Shown piece after piece: positions 50,529-61,800 of a DNA stretch of 64,000 nucleotides. The DNA comes from FEN-1139 sp964396375 (GTDB lineage: Bacteria; Myxococcota_A; Polyangia; Polyangiales; Polyangiaceae), in NCBI GenBank assembly GCA_964396375.1, contig CAYNEY010000002.1, positions 119,068 through 183,067 on the forward strand, written 5' to 3'. The position numbers and the translations under genes are program-made. Position 1 is the first letter of the stretch. The number at the start of each line of letters is the position of its first letter. The notes under the pieces were generated by a model. That model made no database searches, was not told where the DNA came from, and saw only the letters and a program-made list of their open reading frames with translations.

Positions 50529-51531
50529 TCCGTCCGCCGAAGCGATCGGCGAGCACCCGACGACCCTCGGGGCCGATGGGGTTGCCGAACATCTCGAGCG
50601 AGCCGAGCTGGCGGAGCCGTTCGGAGCGGGCGATCTGGGCGGCGCCGACGTCGGTGATGTCGTTCGCGGCGAGATCCAGCATATAGAGGTCGACCAGGGA
50701 AGCTGAGCCAGCCAAAGCCCCCGCGCCATCGTCGCCGATGCCGTTGCCCGAGAGGGCGAGCACCACCAGCTTCGACAAGCTCCGCGAATCAGCGATGGCG
50801 CGCACTCCGGCCGGGCCTATCCCGCAGCCGAGCAAGAAGAGCGCGCGCAGCTCGGAGAGCCGCTGGCTGTGCGCCAGGCGATCCGCGCCCTTCTCTCCGA
50901 TCGGATTCATGGTGAGATCGAGCACCTGAAGGGAACCGAGGATGGGGCTGTCTTCCACCAGCTCGAGTCCACGCTCCCCAATGTCGTTTGCATTCACGTA
51001 GAGGGCGCGGAGCCGGCTCAGCTCTGCGGTCTCGAACAGGCGGCGCAGCCCCTCGTCACCGAGGGCATTCCCGCTCAAATCCAGGTGCTCGAGGCCGCCG
51101 AGGCCCGTGGCTCCGAGCAGGGTCTCGATGCCGACGAAGCCGAGGTTGTTGTCGCTGAGATCGAGCCCACGCAACTGCGGGAGCACTCCCGTCTCGACCA
51201 GCACATCTGCCAGGCCGGGTCCGAAGCCTCGCCCGGATAGATCCAAGCGCACCAAACCCGCGCTCCGCGTGGTGAGGCGAGCGCGCAGCTGCACGAGGCT
51301 TTGCACGTCGTCGAAGCGTTCCTCGGGGCCCGTCCACGCGAGGTGATCGGCCTGATGACTTGCAGCCTGAAGACCACGTGGGCGAAATGCTGTCGGTGCC
51401 TCCGTGGTGGACGCCTTCGAGGTGCGTGACGGAGCGGTCCCGGAACAGGCGAGGCACGAGCAGGCGAGGGCAACCTCACCTACGAGGAGCAGGCGGAGGG
51501 TGGTGGGGGAAAGGAACGACCAGCGAGGCAT
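50518..51531 (-). CDS. leucine-rich-repeat (RI-type) lipoprotein
   Basis: A 337-aa predicted lipoprotein. ATG 51531 begins a signal peptide with Cys-rich lipobox options (VALACSCLACSG). Residues 95-330 are ribonuclease-inhibitor-type leucine-rich repeats of about 24-28 residues, with the consensus LRGLDLSDNNLGFVGIETLL, LEHLDLSGNALGDEGLRRL, LQVLDLTMNPIGEKGADRL, VVLALSGNGIGDDGAGALA. Similar 'NPIG/GNGIGDEG' LRR proteins are abundant in myxobacteria and planctomycetes. It should form a curved solenoid for protein binding at the cell surface. It overlaps the 3' end of the pseudouridine synthase gene by 11 bp (convergent). Confidence 0.85.
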   Translation of the reverse strand: MPRWSFLSPTTLRLLLVGEVALACSCLACSGTAPSRTSKASTTEAPTAFRPRGLQAASHQADHLAWTGPEERFDDVQSLVQLRARLTTRSAGLVRLDLSGRGFGPGLADVLVETGVLPQLRGLDLSDNNLGFVGIETLLGATGLGGLEHLDLSGNALGDEGLRRLFETAELSRLRALYVNANDIGERGLELVEDSPILGSLQVLDLTMNPIGEKGADRLAHSQRLSELRALFLLGCGIGPAGVRAIADSRSLSKLVVLALSGNGIGDDGAGALAGSASLVDLYMLDLAANDITDVGAAQIARSERLRQLGSLEMFGNPIGPEGRRVLADRFGGRIKL

Positions 51532-51646
51532 GAGCCAACGAAGGAACAGACGGCGGTTTCGGGCGAACGGGTAACGGTACGTTAGCCGATCCGGTAGGGG
51601 GAGGGGAGGTGCTATCGTGCACACCGGATCTCGGGAGGTCGACGCT

Positions 51647-52681
51647 GTGAGTTCCAGCCAAAATCTCGGAAATAATGAGGAAATTCAGCTGCTGGGACGC
51701 TGCGCCAAGAGCTTTCTGGCGCTCCGGCAGCAGATCGGCCGGGTGGTGATCGGCCAGGAAACCGTGGTCGAGGCGCTCCTCGTCACCCTCTTGGCCCGCG
51801 GTCACGCCCTTTTGGTCGGGGTGCCCGGCTTGGCCAAGACCCGGCTGGTCTCCAGTCTGGCGCGGGCAACGGGGTTGAGCTTCGGACGGGTGCAGTTCAC
51901 CCCCGATCTGCTCCCTGCCGACATCACCGGCACCGACGTGATGAACGAGGTGGAGCAGGGGGGCGGGCGGGTGCGTCGGGAGATCGAGTTCATTCGTGGT
52001 CCCATCTTCGCCAACCTGGTCCTGGCGGACGAGGTGAATCGCACGCCGCCGAAGACGCAGGCCGCGCTCCTTCAGGCGATGCAGGAGCACGAAGTCACCG
52101 TGGGCGTGGCAACCCACCCGCTGCCCGATCCCTTCCAAGTGTTTGCGACCAGAAACCCGATCGAGCAAGAGGGGACCTACCCACTGCCGGAGGCTCAGCT
52201 CGACCGTTTCCTGCTCGAGGTGCACGTCGACTATCCCACGTTCAACGAGGAGCAGTTGATCGCCGAGCGCACTAGCTCAGGCATGCTCGAGGTGCCGACG
52301 CCGGTGCTCTCCGTCGATCAGGTGCGCGCGTTCGGGGCGCTGGTGCCAAAGATCCCGGTGACCGAGGAGGCGGTGCGCTTGGCGGTGCGCTTGACTCGCG
52401 CCACCCGCCCCGGAGGCGAGGATGCGCCGGAAGAAGTGGGGCGGTACGTGCGGTTCGGCGCGGGACCGCGGGGCAGTCAGGGGCTGGTCTTGGCGGCCAA
52501 GGCGCGGGCGGCGCTGAAGGGTGAGGCCGCGGCGGACATCGACGACGTGCTCGCGCTCTCCATTGCCTGCCTCAGGCACCGGTTGGTGCTCGGGTATCGG
52601 GCGGAGTCCGACGGCGTGAGCCAGGTGGACGTGCTCACTCTGGTCGCTCGCAAGCTCGGCGTCACGTTGCCGAAGGCGTGA
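51647..52681 (+). CDS. MoxR-family AAA+ ATPase
   Basis: AAA+ chaperone of the MoxR type, which usually acts with VWA/DUF58 proteins in metalloenzyme maturation or stress responses. Walker A is GVPGLAKTR, Walker B LVLADEVNRTPPKTQAALLQAMQE, sensor 1 FATRNPIEQEGTYPLPEAQLDRF (all characteristic MoxR blocks), and the lid domain is LALSIACLRHRLVLGY. GTG 51647 with GGGAGG eight bases upstream is preferred to an earlier GTG at 51617. The expected DUF58/VWA neighbour would lie downstream, where the assembly gap occurs at 52757, so that partner is probably missing from the assembly. Confidence 0.92.
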   Translation: MSSSQNLGNNEEIQLLGRCAKSFLALRQQIGRVVIGQETVVEALLVTLLARGHALLVGVPGLAKTRLVSSLARATGLSFGRVQFTPDLLPADITGTDVMNEVEQGGGRVRREIEFIRGPIFANLVLADEVNRTPPKTQAALLQAMQEHEVTVGVATHPLPDPFQVFATRNPIEQEGTYPLPEAQLDRFLLEVHVDYPTFNEEQLIAERTSSGMLEVPTPVLSVDQVRAFGALVPKIPVTEEAVRLAVRLTRATRPGGEDAPEEVGRYVRFGAGPRGSQGLVLAAKARAALKGEAAADIDDVLALSIACLRHRLVLGYRAESDGVSQVDVLTLVARKLGVTLPKA

Positions 52682-52723
52682 GTCAGACCGTGGTCGGGCG
52701 CTGGGTGGGTTTGTGTTGACGAA

Positions 52724-52766
52724 GGGGGGGGGGGGGCGTGCAACTCTGCCCTCGTCNNNNNNNNNN
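52724..52766. other. poly-G tract and assembly gap
   Basis: A run of 13 G (52724-52736) lies 20 bp before ten N (52757-52766). The N block is a scaffold join of unknown true length, and the homopolymer may mark poor read quality at a contig end. Sequence on the two sides should not be assumed contiguous; no gene can be supported between 52682 and 52847. Confidence 0.95.
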
Positions 52767-52847
52767 CGCGGCGGGGGTCGCCGCGGGTGACGTGGACGCC
52801 CTCGTCTCGGGCGCGGCGGCACGAGGTCGGCGTAGCTTCGAGGCTTC

Positions 52848-55800
52848 ATGTCGTTCACAGGTGAGCCTCACATGACCAAGGGTACACTCGCGGGTTGGCA
52901 GGAAATGCGGTGTGACGATGAGGGCGGTGGGAGAAGAATCCCGCGCTCTTTGCACCTGGGCCGTGCCCTGCGTAAGTTTCTGCTCGCTGTGGTAGCGACC
53001 GGTGTGGGTGCCTGTGCAGACACCGTGGACAAGAGTGAAGGATTGGCGGGCACGGAGCTCGCGACCGCAGCCCTGGCCCTCACTGGCACCGGGATCTCGG
53101 CCCAGCTGGCGCTGACCGCTGACTGGAACGAAGGGTACGTCGCGCAAATCACCATCACCAACCCGACGGACGTTGCGACCAGTACCTGGCAACTCGACCT
53201 TCAGCTTAACGACTCCCAAGTGGTGCCGACCCCGTGGAATGGGACGTTGTCTGGAACCAGTGGGAGGGTCATGGTCACGCCGGCTCCCTACAATCACACC
53301 ATCTACCCGTACTCATCCATCGTGGTGGGCTTTCAGGCAATCAAGACGGGGCCGAGCTACGAACCGACGGTCCTCGGTGTCACGCGCGATGGTGCAACGG
53401 GAGCGGGCGGCAGTGGAAGTGGACAAGGGGGCAGCGGTTCCTCGGGAACGGCAGGCACCGGGGAGATCTCCGGCGCTTCGGGAGAGCACGATGGGGGAGA
53501 CGGTGGGGCAGCGGGTGAGGGTGACGCTGGGGGCACCCCATCGACACCGAGCGCGGGGGCAGGTGGGAGCGGTGCCTCGCCCACCAACATCGCCCTCGAT
53601 CGCCCATCGACGGCCTCATCAGCGCAGAGTGGTCACGCGGCGCATGATGGCAACGACGGCAGTGACGACACCCGGTGGTGTGCGGCGAGCGGCGCCTCTC
53701 CAGAATGGTGGCAAGTCGATCTCGAGGGGCTCTATGCCCTGTCGGGTAGCCGAATCACCTGGGAATTTTCTGGGCGCCCCTACGGCTACACCCTGTCGGT
53801 CTCGCAAGATGGGCTCGACTTCACGGAGGTGGTCGACAAGCGCGGCTACCTTGGGACCGAACAGGTTCGCGCTGACACGTTCGAGGCGACGGCGCGTTAC
53901 GTGCGACTCACCGTAACGGATCTTGTCTCGAACCCGGTGACCTGGGCGAGCATGAAGGAGCTCGAAATCTACGGAAGTCCCCTGGCAAGTGGCGGCGGTG
54001 GAGCGCCAGGCAGTGGTGGCACGGCGGGAGACGCTGCCGGTACGGGGGCCGGCGCGACATCGAGCACTGGCGCGGTCACGGGCGAAGGCGGCAGCACTCC
54101 GGGCAGTGGTGGCTCAGCCACGGAGAGCGGAGGAGCGGCCGGAACCTCTGGCTCGGGCGGTGCTGCTGGGAGCACCTCTGATACCGAGGTGGAGTTCTTC
54201 TTCAAGTTGCCCGCCTGGGTGCGTCGAGAGCAGGTAGTGTTCGCCACCACCGGAGGCGATCTGAGACTCAACGACGGCGTGAAATCCGGCCTGGCCGACG
54301 TGAGCAGCGTCGACGGTGGAAAAGTGAGCCGCTTGGGCGTCGAAGCCACGGTCGGAAACCTGTGGAGCGACGGGCCCGTGGTGTTGGCGAATCGGGCGGT
54401 GGTTCATGGTTCCGCCACGTCGGGGTCGACCATCGAGGTCGCGCCCGAGGCCCATATCGGGGGCGATAGGCGCGAGCACCACGACCTGGGCGGTTTGGCG
54501 AGGGTAGCCTGGACGGTCCAGTTCCCGGCCACGAGCGGGCCGACGGAATTTCTGCAGCCTGGTGAGTCACGAGCTCTACCGCCCGGTCATTATCCGCACA
54601 TCGTCGTCAATCAGAACGCGCACCTCCAGCTTACCAGTGGAACCTACACGTTCGAGGGATTGACGGTAGAGGCTGGCGGGTTCATCGACATCGACAACAC
54701 CGCCCAAATGGTGCTGCTCTATGTCAAAAATGACATGACGTTCCGTGGGGCCATGACCCGGATCGTGGACCGAGCGAACGTGCTCTTCGGTCTGGCGGGC
54801 TCCGGCACTCAGATTGTTGGCGGAGCGTTCCGAGGTCTACTGGTCGCTCCCTACGGGACCGTGGTCATGGGCTCCGATAATGACGGTCATCGCGGCTCGT
54901 TCTTCGCGAAAGCCATCGAGGCCCATCAATGGACTCCCATCTCTCATGAGCCATGGACCCACGATGGGCTCTGTGGTGCGAATGCGCCCTGTAGCGCTCT
55001 TTGTCCCTGCGAGATCGGAGACAGTGGCTGCACGGATGAGACGGATTGCGTTGAGGGCGCGAGTTGCGGAACAGATGGAGTGTGCGAATGCGCCGATCGG
55101 TGCGACGACCATGGTTGCGCCGATGCTAGCCGAAATCGCTGTGGGGAGTACTGCCCGAGCCGCTGTGACTTGGGTGAGCCGGGCTGCCGCGCCGACGCGG
55201 ACTGCAGTGAGGGAACGATCTGCGGGCTCGGAGTCGGTGAGCGCTTCGGTTTCTCGGACGAGGAGAACGTCTGTTGGACCTTCGAATGCTCGATCCACGA
55301 TCCGGCGCATCCGAGCGACGCCGAACTCAACCAAGATTGTGGGATTCTGCCCGCCTGCACGCCACGTTGTGACGCTGGTGACACCGGCCCAGACGGCTGT
55401 GGCTCGTTCTGTGGCGACTGCTCCAGCGGCGAAATTCGCGGACCTGCCGGAAGATGCATCGCTGCCGAGGCCTCGATGCTGCGGTACTCCCCCAGCGGCG
55501 CGCCGGCATCGAGTCGAGAACCCGGGACGACGGTAGAATCTGGCGCGGTGTCAGGCAAGTTCGCCGTCAATGATCGTGGGCAGGCGACCTACGCCATTCC
55601 GATCGAGGTTCCCCCAGGCGTCAAGGGCGTGCAGCCGACCTTGGGTCTGATGTACACGAGCAACAAGACGGATGGAATTCTGGGAATGGGTTGGTCACTG
55701 GCGGGGATCTCGACCATCTCCCGGTGCCAGCAGATCCTCGATCGCGACGGTCAGATGGACCCGGTCAGGCTCACGGACACGGACCGACTCTGCCTGGATG

Positions 55801-58800
55801 GCAAGGAGATTTCTGAACTCCAAGAGACCGACCCCTCGATCCGCCTGACCGAGACCTATCACGGTTTCACTCTCGAATCCGGCAACGGCCGGGTAACTTA
55901 CTATGAGCCTGTGCTCGAGGTGTTTCTCGAAAATCGATCGGAAACGGTCCCTCGCCTGTGGGGAGTGACGAGGGTGGTGGACCACGGAAACACCATCGAC
56001 ATCGCCTACCGCACTCCAGTCAGCACGGGAACAACCTTGGAGGGTGCCAACGACGCGGAACTCCTGCCGGAGAGCATCACCTACGCGAACGCGTATAGCA
56101 GCGTGACGTTCGAGTACGAGCCGCGGAACGCCCCGCTGATCCGGTGGGTGAGCGGGGTGCGGACGATTTCGATGAGTCGATTGAAGGCGATCAACACCTT
56201 TGTGGGTACGGTGCCGGTCAAGCGCATCGAGATCTCGTACTTCGACTGGGGCTCAGCCTTGCCGAACCTGGTGGAAGCCATCACTGAATGCGCGTTTGAC
56301 GAACTGGGTACCAAGATCTGCAAGGATGCCCCCACCAAGTTCGACTACAACGAGCGCATCGGCCCCGGAGAAGTGATTGGGGAGCAGGAGGTGTCCGTTG
56401 ATGCGTATCCACGCTTGACGGACTACGGAGAGTCACGTGGAGTCTGGGCGTCCCCGGTATTCTATGTCGGCGACTTCGACGGGGATGGTGACCAGGATGC
56501 TGTCTTCGAAGGGGCCGAGCTGTGGAACGAAGACGGGGCGTCTCGACTGGTGCCACACAATGGGGTCGCTCCACTGGAGCAGCCCAATGGGAGCTATGGA
56601 GAAGGGGGCTCGGTGTTGACGTATTGGAATACCATCAGGCAGGACCTAATATATAACAGCCGTGGCTTCTGGATCGACCATGACGGCGACGGTGGCGATG
56701 AGCTTGTGGAGCAGCAGAGTGTCGCAGTCACGGGTACCTACGTGCATGGGCAATGTGAACCCGGCAATTGCTACGTCGGCGTCTCTGTCTCAGTCCGGAT
56801 CGACGGCGACTTCCTCCGTGATCCGGTCGACCTTGACGGCGACGGTGACGTGGAGTTCGCGTACCGCGGGGAGACGGATGACTATCGCGACTACCGGACC
56901 ATGTGGGCGGATCTGAATGGCGACGGGTTGAAAGATGCCGTGAACATCAACGCCGCCAACGACCGATTGGAGGTGCTCATCAACCGAGGGCTGGATCCCG
57001 ATCCTGGATTGGTCTTTGTGTCGGGCGACGGGACGGAGGCACCCGGTTCGCTGTTGGTCTTCTCACCAGCCGGGACGGTTCTCTGCCCTAACGGTGTCTG
57101 CGACATCGATCGAACGCCGTTTGACTTCGACGGGGATGGAAGCGAGGAAATCCAACTCGGCCAGGCAGAGCCCGGCCCCGCACCTGCGCAGTTCCTCGAC
57201 CTGAACGGCTTCGGCAAAGCGGTGATCCGCAACGACATTCCGGGCGGATACCACCGCCACGAAGTCTTGGGCCCGGATCTCGACAATGACGGAAACCCGG
57301 AGCTGTTTGCGTTCACCTTGCTCTGCAACGGCTCAGAAGTCGAGAGCGAGGAAGATTGTCCCGAGCCTTCGGAGCGCTCGGTCCGCATCGGTTACCGTAA
57401 AGGCCCGGACATTGCACGGTCGTTCCTGATGACGGGGGTCACGGATGGGTTGGGAAAGAGGACGTCCTGGCGCTACGACACGGAGCGTCGGATCGAGGGG
57501 TATCCGGAGGAGGTCGTCAAGACCTACACACGCTCGGAACACTGTACGCCTGGCAGTCGCTGCCAAACGCCCTGTCTCGGCGCGGGCAAGGTGGGTCCGT
57601 TGGTGAGCGAACACACCGAGACGCAACTCAATCCCCGTGCCAAGAGCGAGACACTTGGACCCATCGTGCAGTATCGCTACACCTACAAGGACGGTCGACG
57701 GGGCAACTCTGGGCGGAAGTGGTTCAGTTTTGCCGAGCGGACGATCGAAGGGCCGACGTCGAAGACCACCATCGAATACATCAACAACTCTCTCGACTAT
57801 GACGCGATGAGGGGAGTCACGGGCGGGGAGATCTTCAAGTTCGCAGGCAAGGTCAAGTCAGTTACCACCGAGAGCATCTTGGAGGGGCGCGCTATCTATC
57901 ATGATGACACTTCGGTTCCTCTGGTCTCAACGGTTGATTGGGCGAAGTATCGGTGGGATCTGCACCCAAACGGGTTTCCCTACCTCATGTCACAGTACAC
58001 CTCGTACTCCGAAAACGATGAGGTGCTGAAGTGGACGTACACAGGGCGAGAGGTGGACGATTACGGCAACGAGCTCTCATCCGAGACGACCACCACCGTG
58101 GACGGACGGTCGTCGACGGACAGCGTGGTCCGCACGTTCCAGAACTGGACTGGGGACAAGTGGAGGATCGGACTCGTTGACACCGAGGTGAGGGAGAGTT
58201 CTCGGAACGCGGGCCTCCCGAAGACTCGCACCACAGCTTTCACGTACAATGCCGACGGAGATGTCATGACCGTGGCGCGGGAACCGGAAGAAGCATCGAG
58301 CCAATCGGGTGCATTCCAGCTGACGACTCTCGAATACACCATGCGGGGGAACATCGGTCTGATCTGCACCACGGACGACTCGAGTGATCCGTGCAAGCGC
58401 TTCGTCGAAGTCACCGACTGGAGTCCGGGAGAAGTGTTTCCTGTCGTGGTTGAGAATGCCTTGGGCGAAAGGTTGGAAATGGCGCACGACGCCCGCACTG
58501 GGCAGGTGGTGTGGGCGTACGACGGGGCCGGGAGGCTCGTCCAGGAGAGCGAGTATGATGCGTTCGGTCGTGTGGTCTTCAGGAGCACTCCATCGTCGGA
58601 GATCGAGGTTAGATACACCGGCTCAGTTCAGTGGTTCGATGAATCATCGGGTGGGTCTGAGGGCCTGACTGGTGCTGCGCAGGTCATTGTGCACCAGGTT
58701 GGCGAGGGAGATTCCTCGGTTCTTCTGGACGGAAGGGGGAGGGTCCTTGCAAGGCGGAAGGTCGGTTTCCGAAGCGCGATCCTCCAGGAGGAGATGTACT

Positions 58801-61800
58801 ACGACCAGATTGGTCGCCTGATCGGTTTCTCGCAGCCACATTCGATCGCCGCTGGCGCGATGAGCCAAGGCTCAACGACGATCGACTACAACGGAGCGCG
58901 GGTCGTTGCCATCACGGGGCCAGATGGCGGGGTCACCGAGTACTCCTATCCGAGTCGGGTCACCGCGCTGGGCTCCGTATCGGAGTGGTTCGACGCGAAT
59001 GCGGGCCTCATCAACGGGGTCGTGACTCACCATCCTCGAGGCAACGTCTCGGCCAAGTTCGTGGATGCCTTCGGAGCTACGGCGCTTACGGCTCAGGGTG
59101 AGCTCGGGACGCCGGATCTCGCTCGCGTCGAGTTCGGCTTCGGGCCATTTGGCGTTCTGGAGCGAGTTGTGGCTCCCGGTGGCACCACGGAACTCGGCAC
59201 GGATGTCCTCGGGAGGGTCGTGTCGGTGGACGATCCGGGAGCTGGATACCGGAGTGTCACGTACAACGGGTTCGATGAGATCACCTCGGTTCTCGACGGA
59301 AGGGGAGAGCTCACCAGATTCGAGTACGATCAAGTCGGACGACCAAGCACCAAGAAGGATGGCAACGGGGCGACGATCGCCAGGTGGATCTATGGCGCCG
59401 CCGAATCCCCAGAGCCTGGTCGTCCGGTTGCCGTGTTCAGACAAGACGCACCGGGTTCGACGACTGGAACATGGACGCGATACCAGTACCAGGCGTCCAC
59501 GGAGACCTCGAACCGGGCGCTCCTCGCTCGGATTGAGTACGGCTTCAACGGCAACGTGGACACCGTGGACTCGGGCGAAGCGCTGGCCGTCGAGTTTGAG
59601 TATGGTGCGGAGGTCCCGTGGCGAGTGAGCACGGTGAACTATCCGTCGAGCGCCGGGGAGCCGTTCAGCGTTCTCTACGACTTCGATCGCAGCTCGGGAA
59701 TCATGGCGTCGGTGCGGCCAGGGGACAGCCCGTCGCACGCTTTCTGGGAACTTGAGGAAGTGGAGGATGGCATGCGCCCGAAGCAGGAGGGGTACGGGGA
59801 TGGCACCGTGACGGTGCTCGACTACTTCGGCATCGAGGACCAGGGGGCGTCGTGCGGCACGCCTGATTCGGGCGGCTCGTGCTTCCCGGGAGCGGTCAAG
59901 GGGATCCGGACCTCGTTCGGGACAGGGGCGACCACTCCACTCCTCGATCTCGAGTACGCCTATGACAGAAACGGGAACGTGTCGAGAATCGACGACGGCG
60001 GTACGCGCCACGAGTACTCCTACGACATGCTCGAGCGGTTGGTGGCCGAGACCAGAAGTGCCCTGGCCGACGACGAGACAGGGGCGAGCGAAACCGAGAC
60101 CTTCGCCTATGATCTGGCAGGGAGGATCCTGAGCCGTACGGGGCTCGGAGACTACGAGTACGACGCGGGGGCTCCGTTTCAGCTGAACCGAGCGGGAGGG
60201 ATGGAGTACACCTACGATGCCGTGGGCAACACGCGAAGTCGGCAGGGAAGCGGCATTCCGGGTGGAACCCAGTTCTTCGAGTACAACGAGTTCAACATGC
60301 CGTGGCGGATATCGAGCGGCCAGCCGCAAGGGGCTCGCACTCAGTTCGAACTCGCGTATGATGGCTCTGGGTCACGTGTGTCGAAGAGAGAGACAGCCAT
60401 CGCTGGTGCGACCGAGCGGCTGGTTCGCGAGACCCTCGAGGTGCCGGGGTTCTACGAGCGCACGACGGAGTACGGTGAGGACGGTGTGACCGTCGCGAAG
60501 CGAATCCATCGATACACGGTGATGGGGAAGGGTGGTCCCATCGCCGAGGTGGTGCGCGAGGAGGTGGGTGAAGCCATCGATGTCGATGCGACGCGCACCG
60601 TGTATCTCCACAGAGACCAGCTCGGCTCGGCCAGAGTGGTGTCGTCGGTGGACGGTCTGGGCGGAGTGTCGGTGGAAACCCGGAACTACTCGGCGTTCGG
60701 CGAGGTGGTGAGCGAAGGGTTCCAGGCTGAGACCAGCAGGAGCAGCTTCGCCGGTCACCACAATGACCCCGAGTTTGGCCTGATCGACATGAAAGGGCGC
60801 CTATATGACCCAAGGATCGGGCGCTTCACCACGGCCGATCCGTTCGTGACGGAGCCCGGGAACGCGCAGAACTGGAACCGCTACGCGTACGTGATGAACA
60901 ACCCGCTGAGCATGGTCGATCCGAGTGGGTTCAGCGGCAGCTACATGTGGAATGGGATGCCCTACGACATCTCGCCACCGTGGATTGGGAAACCAGGGGA
61001 GGACCTGCAGCTCACAATACCGGATGTGCAGACGGCCCATGTACCGCGCACCCCTGCGCCGTCGCCGGACACCCAAATGGTGCGCCCGCTGGCAGGGCAG
61101 GATACTTCGACGGATGCGGAAATGGCCGCATCAGTCCACGGCATGAGCGCGGCTGGAGCAGCGAATCACCAGTTCGATCCCTCCGCTGCGGCAGCGCAAG
61201 ACGCAGCCAACACCTCCAGCCAATATTACCACATGGAACAAGGGCCCATGTGCGTGGCCGCGGCGGAAGCGGGACCTTCGATACAGCAACCGGCACTGCC
61301 GGCGCCCCCGACGGTCCGCCCCGGCGAGAGCTCGATCGCCCCGCCGGCGAATGGGGGTGGGGATGGATTCTCCCCGACGCTAGCCGCGCTCGGAGTGGCG
61401 CAGGATTGTCCACACGGCACATGCGCTTCACCGGCGTTCGGGGCAGACGTTCAAGCGTTTGGTCAGATGAAGATCGTAGACACGTCGGGAACGTGGGAGA
61501 CTATGTTCGCATTTGCGACGGCGATGACTCCCCTTCCGGAGGTGGGACTGTTCGCGGGTGCGGTAAAGACAGCAGGGAGCGGCATAAAAGCTTTGCTAGA
61601 GGGTTTGGGTCTAGGCAAGAACGCTGGAGTGCGACTTGTTAAGTCGGCGGAAGAGCTCGAATCGCTGTTCGCTCAGATGAGCGCCGGTGGCAAAGTAGTC
61701 GAGGGCTCAAGCTACCCAGGCAAGCTGATCGAGCTCGGGGACAAGACCACGGTTGGTATTCGTGCTGTGTCAAAGTCAGGCGGGCCAGCGATTGATGTAA

